DNA of 64,000 nt. Origin: Weissella confusa. Lineage in GTDB: Bacteria; Bacillota; Bacilli; Lactobacillales; Lactobacillaceae. Below are positions 27,281-35,640 of the stretch, one piece after another. The stretch is from positions 1,830,501 through 1,894,500 of the forward strand of contig CP168942.1 in assembly GCA_041871065.1 (NCBI GenBank). Reading direction: 5' to 3'. A program made the translations under genes and the position numbers. A model generated the notes under the pieces. The model searched no databases. It was not told the DNA's origin and was given only the letters and a program-made list of their open reading frames with translations. How positions within the stretch are numbered: the first letter of the stretch is position 1; the number at the start of each line of letters is the position of its first letter.

Positions 27281-29704
27281 TTAACGAATTTCGGCGCTAA
27301 ATTGGTCAGCCAACGCAGCGGTAATGTTTTCAACAGCTGCGTTAATGTCTTCATCAACCAACGTCTTCTCAACGTCAACGAATGTCAATGCGTAAGCCAA
27401 TGACTTCTTATCATCAGCCACGTTTTCACCCGTGTAAACGTCAAATAGTTCTACATCATGTAACAACTCACCACCGGCAACGACGATGGCAGCACGCAAA
27501 TCAGCGGCTGGTACATCGCGATCAACCAAGATGGCCAAGTCACGAGAAACGGCTGGGAAGCGTGATACCACTTCATAACCGTCCTTCACCTTTGGCAAGT
27601 CGAAAATGGCATCCAAGTTCAACTCAAAGGCATACGTTTCGTTAACCTTGTAAGCCTTAGCCGTCAATGGGTGTACTTGACCGATAAATCCGATCAACGT
27701 CTCACCAACGTAGATGTCAGCCGTACGACCTGGGTGCATTTCAGCACGCTCAGTCGTTGGCACAAAGCGCACATCTTCAGCCAAAACGTAGTTAGCCAAT
27801 AGACGCTCAACGATACCCTTCAAAGCGAAGAAGTCAGCCTTTTGTGCACCTTCTGCCCAAGTACGTGGCAAGACGTTGCCTGTGATAACACCGGCAACGT
27901 GCTCGATTTCGGCTGGCAATTGGTTGGCATCCCCATTAGAAACGAAGACACGACCTTGCTCATACAAAGCCACATCAGCCTGCTTACGAGCAACGTTGTA
28001 CGCAACATCATCAAGCAAACCAGTCAACAAGCTACCACGCGTTTGTTGGCGATCTTGTGACATTGGGTAGTCCAATTGAATTGGTTGCCCATCGTGCATT
28101 TGGAAGTTGTTAGCCTTCTCAGGTGTCGTCAACACGTATGAAATCGCTTGGTTCAATCCCAAGCCTTCCAAGTCGTGGCGCGTTGCACGAATCAAGGCTT
28201 GCTTTGGCGTCAACTTACCTGGTGTCGTTTCACCAGTTGGCAACGTTGCTGGCAAGTTGTCGTAACCGTACAAACGGGCGATTTCTTCGACCAAGTCAGC
28301 TTCAATCGTGATGTCCCAACGACGGGCTGGTACAGTCACAGTGAATTCACCGTCGTTCAACTCGTAGTCGAAGAACAAGCGATCAAAGATAGCTGAGATT
28401 TCAGCATCCGTGATTTCCGTTCCCAATACGTGGTTAACGTGAGCAGTCGTCACCTTAACAACTGGTGCTTCGTACTCAAAGTCTTGTGCAACGACACGAC
28501 CTTCAGTCACATCACCACCAGCGATTTCAGCAATCAAAGCTGCCGCGTGATCCAATGCCGTAAACGTATCTTCAACGTTCACACCACGTTCGAAACGCGT
28601 TGATGCTTCTGAGTGCAAGTTTTGGTCACGAGCAGCGTGACGGATGGCCTTAGGCTCAAAGATAGCCCCTTCCAAAACGATGTTGGTCGTCTTAGCAGTA
28701 ACTTCAGTTGACTCACCACCCATAACACCAGCAAACATCAACGCTTCATCACCAGCGGCAATCACAATGTCACCTTCTGATGCTTCACGCTCAACGCCGT
28801 CCAACGTCTTAATCTTTTCAGCAGGCTTAGCCGTACGAACCGCAATGTCCTTGCTTGGTAATGTATCCAAGTCAAAGGCGTGCAATGGTTGACCGTACGT
28901 CAACAACATCAAGTTCGTCACGTCGACAACGTTAGAAATTGGACGAATTCCCATCGTCCACAAACGGCGTTGCAACCACAATGGTGAATCCTTGACTTCA
29001 ACGTTCTTAACCACACGCAAGGCGTACTTAGGGGCCAAGTCAGCTGGTGCCGTAGCTGAAATCAAGTCTGCCGTCTTCTCTGACGTTTCCGTCAATTCGA
29101 ACGTTGGCAACGTTGGCTCTTCTGACAAGATGGCTGCAACTTCCCAAGCTGTACCGTTCATTGAGAACAAGTCAGCACGGTTAGGCGTAATACCCGTCTC
29201 AAGCACGTCATCATCCATACCCAAAACATGCAAGGCATTCTCACCGGGCGTCAATTCATCTGCATCAACGTCGTTAAAGACCCAGATACCTTCTTCAAAG
29301 TCCTTAGGGGCAACCTTGTCGTCAAAGCCAAGCTCTTGCAAAGCCGTCAACATACCGTTTGAGACTTCACCACGGAGCTTACCCTTCTTAATCTTTTGGC
29401 CACCGCCAACGATTGAGTTGTGCTTAGCCAAAATAACCGTTTGACCCTCGGCAACGTTTGGGGCACCCGTCACGATTTGGATAGGCTCATCCTCACCAGC
29501 GTCCACTTGGGTAATCACCATGTGGTCTGAATCTGGGTGGGGCACAACTGACAATACCTTGGCAATCACGATATTCTTCATGTTTGCTTGTGGTTGGTAT
29601 TGTCCTTCAATTTCAACAGTCGTACGTGAAATCTTCTCGGCCAACTCGTTAGCTGGCAACTCGATTGGCAAGTAATCACGCAACCAATTTACAGAAACCT
29701 TCAT
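27281..29704 (-). CDS. pheT: Phenylalanyl-tRNA synthetase beta subunit
   Basis: Beta chain of the (alpha-beta)2 PheRS. 807 residues: N-terminal tRNA-binding OB fold (VIAKVLSVVPHPDSDHMVIT), B3/B4 editing domain (WEVAAILSEEP), B5 domain, catalytic-like core, and the C-terminal anticodon-binding FDX-ACB domain (SRFPAVSRDLAILVDRDV). Follows pheS by 9 bases; co-transcribed from the T-box leader. Confidence 0.98.
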   Translation of the reverse strand: MKVSVNWLRDYLPIELPANELAEKISRTTVEIEGQYQPQANMKNIVIAKVLSVVPHPDSDHMVITQVDAGEDEPIQIVTGAPNVAEGQTVILAKHNSIVGGGQKIKKGKLRGEVSNGMLTALQELGFDDKVAPKDFEEGIWVFNDVDADELTPGENALHVLGMDDDVLETGITPNRADLFSMNGTAWEVAAILSEEPTLPTFELTETSEKTADLISATAPADLAPKYALRVVKNVEVKDSPLWLQRRLWTMGIRPISNVVDVTNLMLLTYGQPLHAFDLDTLPSKDIAVRTAKPAEKIKTLDGVEREASEGDIVIAAGDEALMFAGVMGGESTEVTAKTTNIVLEGAIFEPKAIRHAARDQNLHSEASTRFERGVNVEDTFTALDHAAALIAEIAGGDVTEGRVVAQDFEYEAPVVKVTTAHVNHVLGTEITDAEISAIFDRLFFDYELNDGEFTVTVPARRWDITIEADLVEEIARLYGYDNLPATLPTGETTPGKLTPKQALIRATRHDLEGLGLNQAISYVLTTPEKANNFQMHDGQPIQLDYPMSQDRQQTRGSLLTGLLDDVAYNVARKQADVALYEQGRVFVSNGDANQLPAEIEHVAGVITGNVLPRTWAEGAQKADFFALKGIVERLLANYVLAEDVRFVPTTERAEMHPGRTADIYVGETLIGFIGQVHPLTAKAYKVNETYAFELNLDAIFDLPKVKDGYEVVSRFPAVSRDLAILVDRDVPAADLRAAIVVAGGELLHDVELFDVYTGENVADDKKSLAYALTFVDVEKTLVDEDINAAVENITAALADQFSAEIR

Positions 29705-29713
29705 TTTGTTTGC

Positions 29714-30754
29714 TTATCCTTTCTGGTCAAATTGCGTCAAGAAACGCACATCGTTCAAGTAGAAGTTACGGATGTCTTCGACACCATACTTCAACATTGC
29801 AAAACGGTCAGGTCCCAAGCCAAAGGCGAATCCGCCGTAAACTTCTGGGTCAACACCGGCCATGCGCAAAACGTTAGGGTGCACCATACCAGCACCAAGC
29901 ACTTCGATCCACTCGATGTCTTCAGGGGCCATGTCTGGTGTCACAGCGTTCCATGACACGTCAACTTCAACTGAAGGCTCCGTGAATGGGAAGTATGAAG
30001 GACGCAAACGAATTTCGTGGTCCTCACCGAACAACTTACGTGCAACTGCCAAAAGCGTTCCCTTCAAGTCACCCATCGTGATGTGCTTGTCGATAACCAA
30101 TCCTTCCATTTGGTGGAATTGGTGTGAGTGCGTGGCATCGTCTGTGTCACGACGGTAAACGCGACCTGGTGAAACCATCTTCAAAGGTCCAGCATTAAAG
30201 TCGTGTGACTCCAATGTACGAGCTTGCACAGGAGACGTTTGCGTACGCATCAAGATTTCAGGCGTGATGTAGAACGTATCTTGCATATCACGGGCTGGGT
30301 GATCCTTTGGCAAGTTCATCATCTCAAAGTTGTACTTATCTTGCTCAACTTCAGGACCTTCAATGACTTGGTAACCCATGCCAAGGAATTGGTCTTCCAA
30401 TGACTCAATGATTTGTTGCAACACGTGTGGTTGACCTTGTACAGTCGCACGACCTGGCAACGTAACATCCAACGTTTCAGCTGCCAATTGGGCATTCAAA
30501 GCTGCCTCTTCCAATGACGTTTGACGTGTCGCAATGGCCTCAGTCAAGGCATCGCGTACCTCGTTAGCCAAAGCTCCCACAACAGGTCGCTCTTCTGGCG
30601 TCAAATCCTTCATACCGCGCAACACTTCAGTCAACGGTCCCTTTTTACCAAGCCAGTTAACACGCACTTGGTTCAAAGCCTTCAAGTCAGTCGTTGCTTC
30701 AATCTCGCCCAATGCTTGATCGCGCAATTGCGTGAGCTCGTCTTGTAAACTCAT
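29714..30754 (-). CDS. pheS: Phenylalanyl-tRNA synthetase alpha subunit
   Basis: Catalytic chain charging tRNA-Phe. 346 residues with an N-terminal coiled coil and class II synthetase motifs: [39 protein letters not shown] (motif 2), and [18 protein letters not shown] (motif 3). Start ATG with AAGGAGA. Regulated by the T-box just upstream. Confidence 0.98.
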   Translation of the reverse strand: MSLQDELTQLRDQALGEIEATTDLKALNQVRVNWLGKKGPLTEVLRGMKDLTPEERPVVGALANEVRDALTEAIATRQTSLEEAALNAQLAAETLDVTLPGRATVQGQPHVLQQIIESLEDQFLGMGYQVIEGPEVEQDKYNFEMMNLPKDHPARDMQDTFYITPEILMRTQTSPVQARTLESHDFNAGPLKMVSPGRVYRRDTDDATHSHQFHQMEGLVIDKHITMGDLKGTLLAVARKLFGEDHEIRLRPSYFPFTEPSVEVDVSWNAVTPDMAPEDIEWIEVLGAGMVHPNVLRMAGVDPEVYGGFAFGLGPDRFAMLKYGVEDIRNFYLNDVRFLTQFDQKG

Positions 30755-30783
30755 GGTTTGTCTCCTTAGAAAATAAAATCAAA

Positions 30784-31015
30784 ATAAAAAGTCCCTGCGA
30801 CAAATAACTTGTCACAGGGACGCTCATTAACGTGGTACCACCCTACTTTAGTCGTCACTTAAGACGACCCTCGGACATCCGTTAACGGTGATGAACCGCA
30901 AAGGCCTTGCAACCAATGAACTCCTGACTGAAATTCAGTTTTAATGTCGATGGGATTTTCACCAGCACCCACTCTCTAAAACGACATACCAACTTACTAG
31001 GTCATTCAAAGTTTC
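30784..31015 (-). promoter_or_regulatory. T-box leader of pheST
   Basis: The minus strand carries the T-box sequence AGGGTGGTACCACG (30831-30844), followed by a terminator with stem GTCCCTGTGAC (30791-30821) and a T-rich tail. Uncharged tRNA-Phe pairing with the UGGU-type bulge and the specifier loop would favour read-through. Upstream lies the stem I region; a TTC codon at 30930-30932 in ACTGAATTTCAGT is the best specifier candidate and agrees with Phe. -10-like TAATAT lies just upstream of 31020. Confidence 0.92.
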
Positions 31016-31057
31016 TTATATTATTGTACAACATTATCAGTCATTCGCAACCGGTAT

Positions 31058-31098
31058 GCAAAAAACCAGCGAACGCGTTCCCTTTGTTCACTGGTTTT
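31058..31098 (-). terminator. Terminator after hxlR-type gene
   Basis: Stem AAAACCAGTGAAC/GTTCGCTGGTTTT with an 11-base loop and six T on the minus strand. Confidence 0.82.
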
Positions 31099-31113
31099 AA
31101 TGTCACTGATTAA

Positions 31114-31446
31114 TTAGGCGTTCCAGTTGTCTGACCATTCGTGAATGGCAGCCATCATAGGACGCATTGACTCACCACGCTCAGTCAAAGCGTATTCAAT
31201 CAATGATGAGTCTTCATATGTACGACGCTCAACGATTCCAGCTGCTTCCAATTCCTTCAAACGCTCAACCAAAACACGGTCTGAGCACTTCGTCACAGCT
31301 TGCGCCAAATCCTTGAAACGACGTGGGCCGTTGTTCAACAATACTTCGATGATCAAGCCATTCCACTTACGTCCCAAGATATCAAACGTTGCGATAAACT
31401 TGTCGCACAATGTGTTTGCTACTACTTCATGTGATGCTACTGCCAT
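31114..31446 (-). CDS. HxlR-family transcriptional regulator
   Basis: 110-residue winged helix-turn-helix protein: FDILGRKWNGLIIEVLLNNGPRR carries the HxlR core, followed by CSDRVLVERLKELEAAGIVERR, and the Arg/Glu wing. An N-terminal Cys (CDKF, residue 14) is in the position used for redox or aldehyde sensing in HypR/HxlR relatives, and a second Cys (KCSDR) is present. Divergent from the MFS exporter, which it may control, although more than 450 bases separate the two. Confidence 0.9.
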   Translation of the reverse strand: MAVASHEVVANTLCDKFIATFDILGRKWNGLIIEVLLNNGPRRFKDLAQAVTKCSDRVLVERLKELEAAGIVERRTYEDSSLIEYALTERGESMRPMMAAIHEWSDNWNA

Positions 31447-31787
31447 AATTACTGTCTCCTAATACTCTAGTTCTAATCGGATTTTTATTTACATTTTATA
31501 AGTGATTTAATTGTAACGCTCTTCACAAATTAAGTCACGTTTCCGTACTCGGAAAAAGGACAACTTGTGTGACGCGTCTCTGTTTTTTTCTCACTTTTGA
31601 TACTTACATTATAAAACCAGAATTGTGATTTTTTTACGAATAAACTCTGCACGAAATAAAGACAAACTATGCACGAGCCTTGATTTACATAGGGTTAAAC
31701 GTTTTAAACGGTTGTCGAATTGACGTTTTTCAATACAAAAATTGTCCTTCTAAAACGATTAACTATGAAGACGATTTTTTTGAGGTG
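31447..31787. other. Intergenic region between hxlR and the MFS gene
   Basis: AT-rich, no gene. Contains a partial palindrome GTTAAACGTTTTAAAC near 31692-31707 that could bind a regulator. Ends at the promoter of the MFS transcript. Confidence 0.5.
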
Positions 31788-31793
31788 TATACT
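31786..31793 (+). promoter_or_regulatory. Extended -10 promoter of the MFS transcript
   Basis: TATACT at 31788-31793 with an upstream TG; a weak -35 (ATGAAG) lies 17 bases earlier. Places the transcript start near 31800. Confidence 0.6.
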
Positions 31794-31825
31794 AAAAATT
31801 AGTTTTTCCACGGTTGCTATTGCTC

Positions 31826-31910
31826 TAAGCCTCCTGGATAAACCCAGGAGACAAGACCAAGGACGCCCCTGATAAGGGCGACTTGGTCACGTCGGAGGTT
31901 AAAAACCTCC
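31826..31910 (+). promoter_or_regulatory. Structured 5' leader of the MFS transporter gene
   Basis: Three consecutive hairpins: 31831-31850 (CTCCTGG, 6-base loop ATAAAC, CCAGGAG), 31855-31888 (GACCAAG/CTTGGTC enclosing GCCC-CTGATAA-GGGC) and 31894-31910 (GGAGGTT, AAA, AACCTCC). The CCTCC of hairpin 1 (31830-31834) is also complementary to the GGAGG of hairpin 3, so an alternative fold exists. No T-run follows. I do not recognise a known riboswitch class; candidate cis-regulatory RNA. Confidence 0.55.
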
Positions 31911-31942
31911 AACATTTCCAGTCTACTTTATTAGAAAGTCAG

Positions 31943-33139
31943 GTGTTTATTACGTCTCAAAAATCAAATTCCCGTATCTTTAATGCAACGTTTATTCAGC
32001 TCTTTGTTATTCAAATTTTGAGCATGGTGACGTTCTATAGTCTTTTTGTCATTATTGGCCCCTACACTGTGGCAACGTATCATGTCAGCAATGCCATGGC
32101 TGGTCTGGTGACCGGTATGACAATTATTGGTACGATGATTGCGCGCTTTTCAGCTGGTATCTTAACCACCAAGTTCAGTGCGCGCCAATTGACCATCATT
32201 AGTATGGCAATTTTGGTCCCTGTGCTACTGGCCTATCAGCTACAAGGCGGTTTGATTTATTTGCTTGTTGTCCGTTTCATCCAAGGATTATCAGTCGGGA
32301 TTACCGGTACTGTGACAAACACAGCTGTCATCAACGTCATTTCAACCGAACGACGTGCTGAAGGAATTGCCTACTTCTCTTTGGCTACAATCCTCGGTAC
32401 GGCGTTCGGTCCTTTCTTGGCTTTGTTGATCACGCAACATGCTTCATATAGTACACTATTCTGGCTTGAGTTCTTGACTGGTTTGGTCGCTTTAATCGCA
32501 TCCCTATTCGTCAAGTCAGACAAGGTTTACATTGAAACAAAGCCGGTCGCTAAGGAAGCCAGCCAACGTTTCGACATTCGTACCTTGATGGAGCCACGTG
32601 TATTGCCAATTTCATTGACCCTTGGTTTCGTGACAATTGGTTACGCTGCTTTGCAAGCCGACTTGGATTTCTTTGCGAGTCAATTGCACTTGGTGACGTT
32701 CGCGTCATACTTCTTCTTGGTTTACGCTTTCGTCATCTTGCTATCTCGTCCGCTCGTTGGTCGCTTGATGGATCGCAAGAACGAAAACTACGTCATTTAT
32801 CCATCATTGGTTATTCTAGCAATCGGTTTGCTACTATTGGCCACAATGGTAAACGGTTGGATGATGTTGCTAGCTGCCATCTTCATCGGTGTCGGTTTCG
32901 GTAACTTCCAGTCTGCGGTTCAATCAACCACCTCACAAATAATTCCGGCTGACCGTTTGACGCAAGCCACAGCAACCTACTTCATTGCCTATGAAGCATC
33001 ACTTGGTTTTGGTCCTTCAATTATCGGACTTTTCGAGCCTTACCTTGGTTATCGTCACCTCTTTATGGTCATGGTCGCCATTACGGTAATCGGCTTGGTC
33101 GTCTACCACTTGGTACACGGTCGCCGTGTGAAAGCATAA
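31943..33139 (+). CDS. MFS family transporter (drug-exporter type)
   Basis: About 398 residues with 12 predicted membrane helices. ARFSAGILTTKFSARQL corresponds to the MFS loop 2-3 motif, RFIQGLSVGITGTVTNT to the motif C region, and a cytoplasmic loop (SDKVYIETKPVAKEASQR) separates the halves; PLVGRLMDRKNENY is the second-half loop motif. Substrate not predictable. The start is uncertain: I prefer GTG at 31943 with a weak AGAAAG upstream; a longer in-frame TTG start at 31883 would lie inside the leader hairpins. Confidence 0.88.
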   Translation: MFITSQKSNSRIFNATFIQLFVIQILSMVTFYSLFVIIGPYTVATYHVSNAMAGLVTGMTIIGTMIARFSAGILTTKFSARQLTIISMAILVPVLLAYQLQGGLIYLLVVRFIQGLSVGITGTVTNTAVINVISTERRAEGIAYFSLATILGTAFGPFLALLITQHASYSTLFWLEFLTGLVALIASLFVKSDKVYIETKPVAKEASQRFDIRTLMEPRVLPISLTLGFVTIGYAALQADLDFFASQLHLVTFASYFFLVYAFVILLSRPLVGRLMDRKNENYVIYPSLVILAIGLLLLATMVNGWMMLLAAIFIGVGFGNFQSAVQSTTSQIIPADRLTQATATYFIAYEASLGFGPSIIGLFEPYLGYRHLFMVMVAITVIGLVVYHLVHGRRVKA

Positions 33140-33173
33140 TAAAAGAGCGCATCGTTGGATGCGCTCTTTTATT
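33140..33173. terminator. Bidirectional terminator, MFS gene and HD gene
   Basis: Stem AAAAGAGCGCATC/GATGCGCTCTTTT with a 4-base loop between convergent genes. Confidence 0.88.
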
Positions 33174-33178
33174 ATGCT

Positions 33179-33658
33179 TTAATGTGCGTGGAATAGTCGC
33201 TTGACGCGGGCTGATGCCGGTGAGAAAAACTCAGCGACCGCCATATAATCATCGACCAAATCCAGCAAAAAGCTTTCGCGATAATGTGGTAGCGCAGCCG
33301 TTGCGCCCCACATGTGTTTCAGGATAATATCCTTTTCCATCGGTGATAGCTGCGTAATCTTCTCGGCGTTTCGTAGTGAAACACGGGGATGAATAAACGC
33401 ATGCGTTCCTAGCTCGAACTTCGTGGTACGCCAATCATAAAAGAAGAGATCGTGCAAAATACCAGCTCGTGCGACCGCAGTTGCATTCAAGCCAAGACGT
33501 AATGCCCACTTGTAGCTCACATATGAAACCGCAATTGAATGGGTTAGCCGATCCGAGTGGTGGTGTTGGGTGTAATTAGCCAACTCTTGCACTTGGGGAT
33601 GGGCCAACAAATCTTTCACGATATTATAATACGCGGTATCGCGTTGCCAATCTTGCAT
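33179..33658 (-). CDS. HD-domain metal-dependent hydrolase
   Basis: 159-residue protein with an HD phosphohydrolase core: HHSDRLTHS (first His), ILHDLFFYD (the HD doublet), THAFIHPRVS and a distal Asp in LLDLVDDYMAVAE. Probably acts on a nucleotide or related phosphate; the substrate is unknown. Start at ATG 33658 with GAGGGGGC upstream. Monocistronic or the first gene downstream of trmH-type gene by a 55-base gap. Confidence 0.88.
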   Translation of the reverse strand: MQDWQRDTAYYNIVKDLLAHPQVQELANYTQHHHSDRLTHSIAVSYVSYKWALRLGLNATAVARAGILHDLFFYDWRTTKFELGTHAFIHPRVSLRNAEKITQLSPMEKDIILKHMWGATAALPHYRESFLLDLVDDYMAVAEFFSPASARVKRLFHAH

Positions 33659-33713
33659 ATAAAAGCCCCCTCTTTGCATGATTAACAGTACCTTATCAAC
33701 CTCAAACTAGGCT

Positions 33714-34484
33714 TTAGCGTGCCTTCAACGCGAACATCGCAATACCAGCTGCCACACCAACGTTTAGTGATTCAGCTTGGCCAGAAATTGGGATGTAAAG
33801 ATTCTTCGTTGTCATCTTGGCCAATTCAGGATTCATACCTTGACCTTCGTTTCCCATAATCAACGCAAATTGTGTTTGCGCTGGAATAGTGAACAAGTCG
33901 GCGGCTTCTGGATCCAATTGTGTACCATAGACGTTCATGTCGTTTTGCGTAAATGCTGCCGTCCACTCTTGCAAGTTTCCAGTCGTCAACGTCATGTGGA
34001 ATTGTGATCCTTGCATAGCACGCAATGCCTTTGGTGAATAAGGATCAACTGATCCATCCCCAAACACAACACCGGCAAAGCCAGCTGCGTCTGCCGTACG
34101 AATCATTGTCCCAACATTACCTGGATCTTGAATCGCATCTAAGAACAACCAAGCCCCGTCGTGAATAAATTGTGGCTCACGCGTTGCTGTTGGCAATGAG
34201 ACTTCCGCAAAGATACCTTGTGGCGTTACCAAGTCTGATAGCTTCTTAGCGATATCGGCCGTAATTTCAAATACCGGTACCCCAAGTGGCAAGTCATCTT
34301 GGTGTTCTGCCAATTGTTCTGGTGTTGCCATAATCGCGTGCAACTTACCATCGTGTTGAATGGCCTCTTGGACCAAATGCCAGCCATCAAGCAAATATGT
34401 CTTACTTGCTTGGCGACCCTTCTTCGTTTGCAACTTTTGCCATGACTTAACACGGCCATTTTGTACTGATGTAATAGTTTCCAT
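33714..34484 (-). CDS. SpoU/TrmH-family RNA 2'-O-methyltransferase
   Basis: 256 residues. N-terminal RNA-binding substrate domain (KTYLLDGWHLVQEAI) and C-terminal SPOUT knot with the three motifs LDAIQDPGNVGTMIRTADAAG, LIMGNEGQGMNPEL and LYIPISGQAESLNVGVAAGI (residue blocks about 129-149, 205-219, 229-248). Probably modifies 23S rRNA (RlmB/YsgA type). The only promoter visible puts the transcript start at or within a base of the ATG, so the mRNA may be leaderless. Confidence 0.95.
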   Translation of the reverse strand: METITSVQNGRVKSWQKLQTKKGRQASKTYLLDGWHLVQEAIQHDGKLHAIMATPEQLAEHQDDLPLGVPVFEITADIAKKLSDLVTPQGIFAEVSLPTATREPQFIHDGAWLFLDAIQDPGNVGTMIRTADAAGFAGVVFGDGSVDPYSPKALRAMQGSQFHMTLTTGNLQEWTAAFTQNDMNVYGTQLDPEAADLFTIPAQTQFALIMGNEGQGMNPELAKMTTKNLYIPISGQAESLNVGVAAGIAMFALKAR

Positions 34485-34491
34485 AAGAGTT

Positions 34492-34497
34492 ATTATA
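34492..34497 (-). promoter_or_regulatory. -10 box adjacent to the methyltransferase start
   Basis: Perfect TATAAT on the minus strand ending 7 bases before the ATG, with no Shine-Dalgarno possible in between. Confidence 0.6.
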
Positions 34498-34524
34498 CTC
34501 TGAAACTGGTAAACTTGCCTATGT

Positions 34525-34530
34525 TATAAT
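34525..34530 (+). promoter_or_regulatory. Extended -10 of the FemX-type gene
   Basis: TGTTATAAT (TG-N-TATAAT) on the plus strand, about 50 bases before the start at 34581. The -35 is weak. Confidence 0.65.
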
Positions 34531-34580
34531 TTATTGAGATTGAATGAGACTGTTTTTCAGTTAGGAAAGAAGGAAAAACA

Positions 34581-35597
34581 ATGCCAGTTTTGGATATGAA
34601 TGATGCAGCTGCTGTTGAACGTTTTACGACGTTTGTCCGCAACTCAAAGTTCGGCCAAGTGACACAAGACTTGGGCTGGGCACATGTTAAGAACAATTGG
34701 GAGCCACGCCACGCGTACGTTGAAGACGCTGACGGCAACATCATCGCTGCCATTTCACTATTGTTGACACAAACGCCAACCGGTAAGAAGTTTGCCTACG
34801 CATCAAAGGGACCAGTGATGGACGTTACTGACCTTGATTTGTTGGATAAGTTGGTTGCGGAAGCTAAGCTCGCCGTAGCCGATGATGATGTGTACGTCAT
34901 TCGTATGGATCCTGAGGTGCCTTACTCAGATGAGTTTAATGACGCTTTGCGTGCCCGCGGTTACGAAACACGTAACCGTAATGTGGCTGACCAAGGGATG
35001 CACGCCACAATCCAACCACGTTTGAACATGGTGATTGATTTGACGGCTAAGCCAGATGCCAAGGAAACGTTGGATTTGTACCCTTCTAAGACGAAGTCAA
35101 AGTTGAAGCGTCCCGTACGCGATGGCGTGACTGTTCGTTGGGCCAACGACGAAGCTGCCGTTGATGCCTTCTTCGAGACATACGCCGGTATGGCCCAACG
35201 TCACGGTATCTCACACCGCCCAAAGGAATACTTTGAGCGTATGCGTGAAGCCTTTGCTGATGATGATATCATGCGTATCTACATTGCCGAACGTGAAGGC
35301 GAATTGCTTTCAACTGGCATGGGCTTTAAGTATGGTGACAAGATTTGGTACATGTATGCCGGTTCATTCGACGGTAACATCTACTACGCACCATACGCTG
35401 TTCAAACGGCTATGATTCAATGGGCCATGGATTCAGGTGTTTCATTGTACGACATGGGTGGTATTGAAGAAGCGTCAGATCAAGATGGTTTGTTCGTCTT
35501 CAAGCGTACATTCGTTAAGGATGACCCACGTGAATACATCGGTGAAATCGACGTCGTTGTTGACGAAGACGCCTACACAGAATTAGTTCGCAAATAA
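34581..35597 (+). CDS. FemX/MurM-type peptidoglycan bridge aminoacyltransferase
   Basis: Transfers an amino acid from aminoacyl-tRNA to the lysine side chain of lipid II, starting the interpeptide bridge. 338 residues built of two GNAT-like halves: FGQVTQDLGWAHVKNNW, the middle KTKSKLKRPVRDGVTVRW, RHGISHRPKEYFERMREAF, and YDMGGIEEASDQDGLFVFK near the C-terminus, typical of Fem proteins. No long coiled-coil insertion like that of FemA is evident. AAGGAAAA precedes the ATG. Which amino acid it adds (first Ala or Ser in relatives) is inference. Confidence 0.93.
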   Translation: MPVLDMNDAAAVERFTTFVRNSKFGQVTQDLGWAHVKNNWEPRHAYVEDADGNIIAAISLLLTQTPTGKKFAYASKGPVMDVTDLDLLDKLVAEAKLAVADDDVYVIRMDPEVPYSDEFNDALRARGYETRNRNVADQGMHATIQPRLNMVIDLTAKPDAKETLDLYPSKTKSKLKRPVRDGVTVRWANDEAAVDAFFETYAGMAQRHGISHRPKEYFERMREAFADDDIMRIYIAEREGELLSTGMGFKYGDKIWYMYAGSFDGNIYYAPYAVQTAMIQWAMDSGVSLYDMGGIEEASDQDGLFVFKRTFVKDDPREYIGEIDVVVDEDAYTELVRK

Positions 35598-35599
35598 AC

Positions 35600-35640
35600 A
35601 AAATGCAGTCTGCCAAAATCGGTAGACTGCATTTTTTGTT
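35600..35640. terminator. Terminator between femX-type and DUF2325 genes
   Basis: Stem AAAATGCAGTCT with its complement, T-rich on both sides; convergent genes. Confidence 0.85.

Noticed and set aside
31692..31707. cre site in the hxlR-MFS gap
   Set aside because: GTTAAACGTTTTAAAC lacks the TG..AA-N-CG spacing of the cre consensus.
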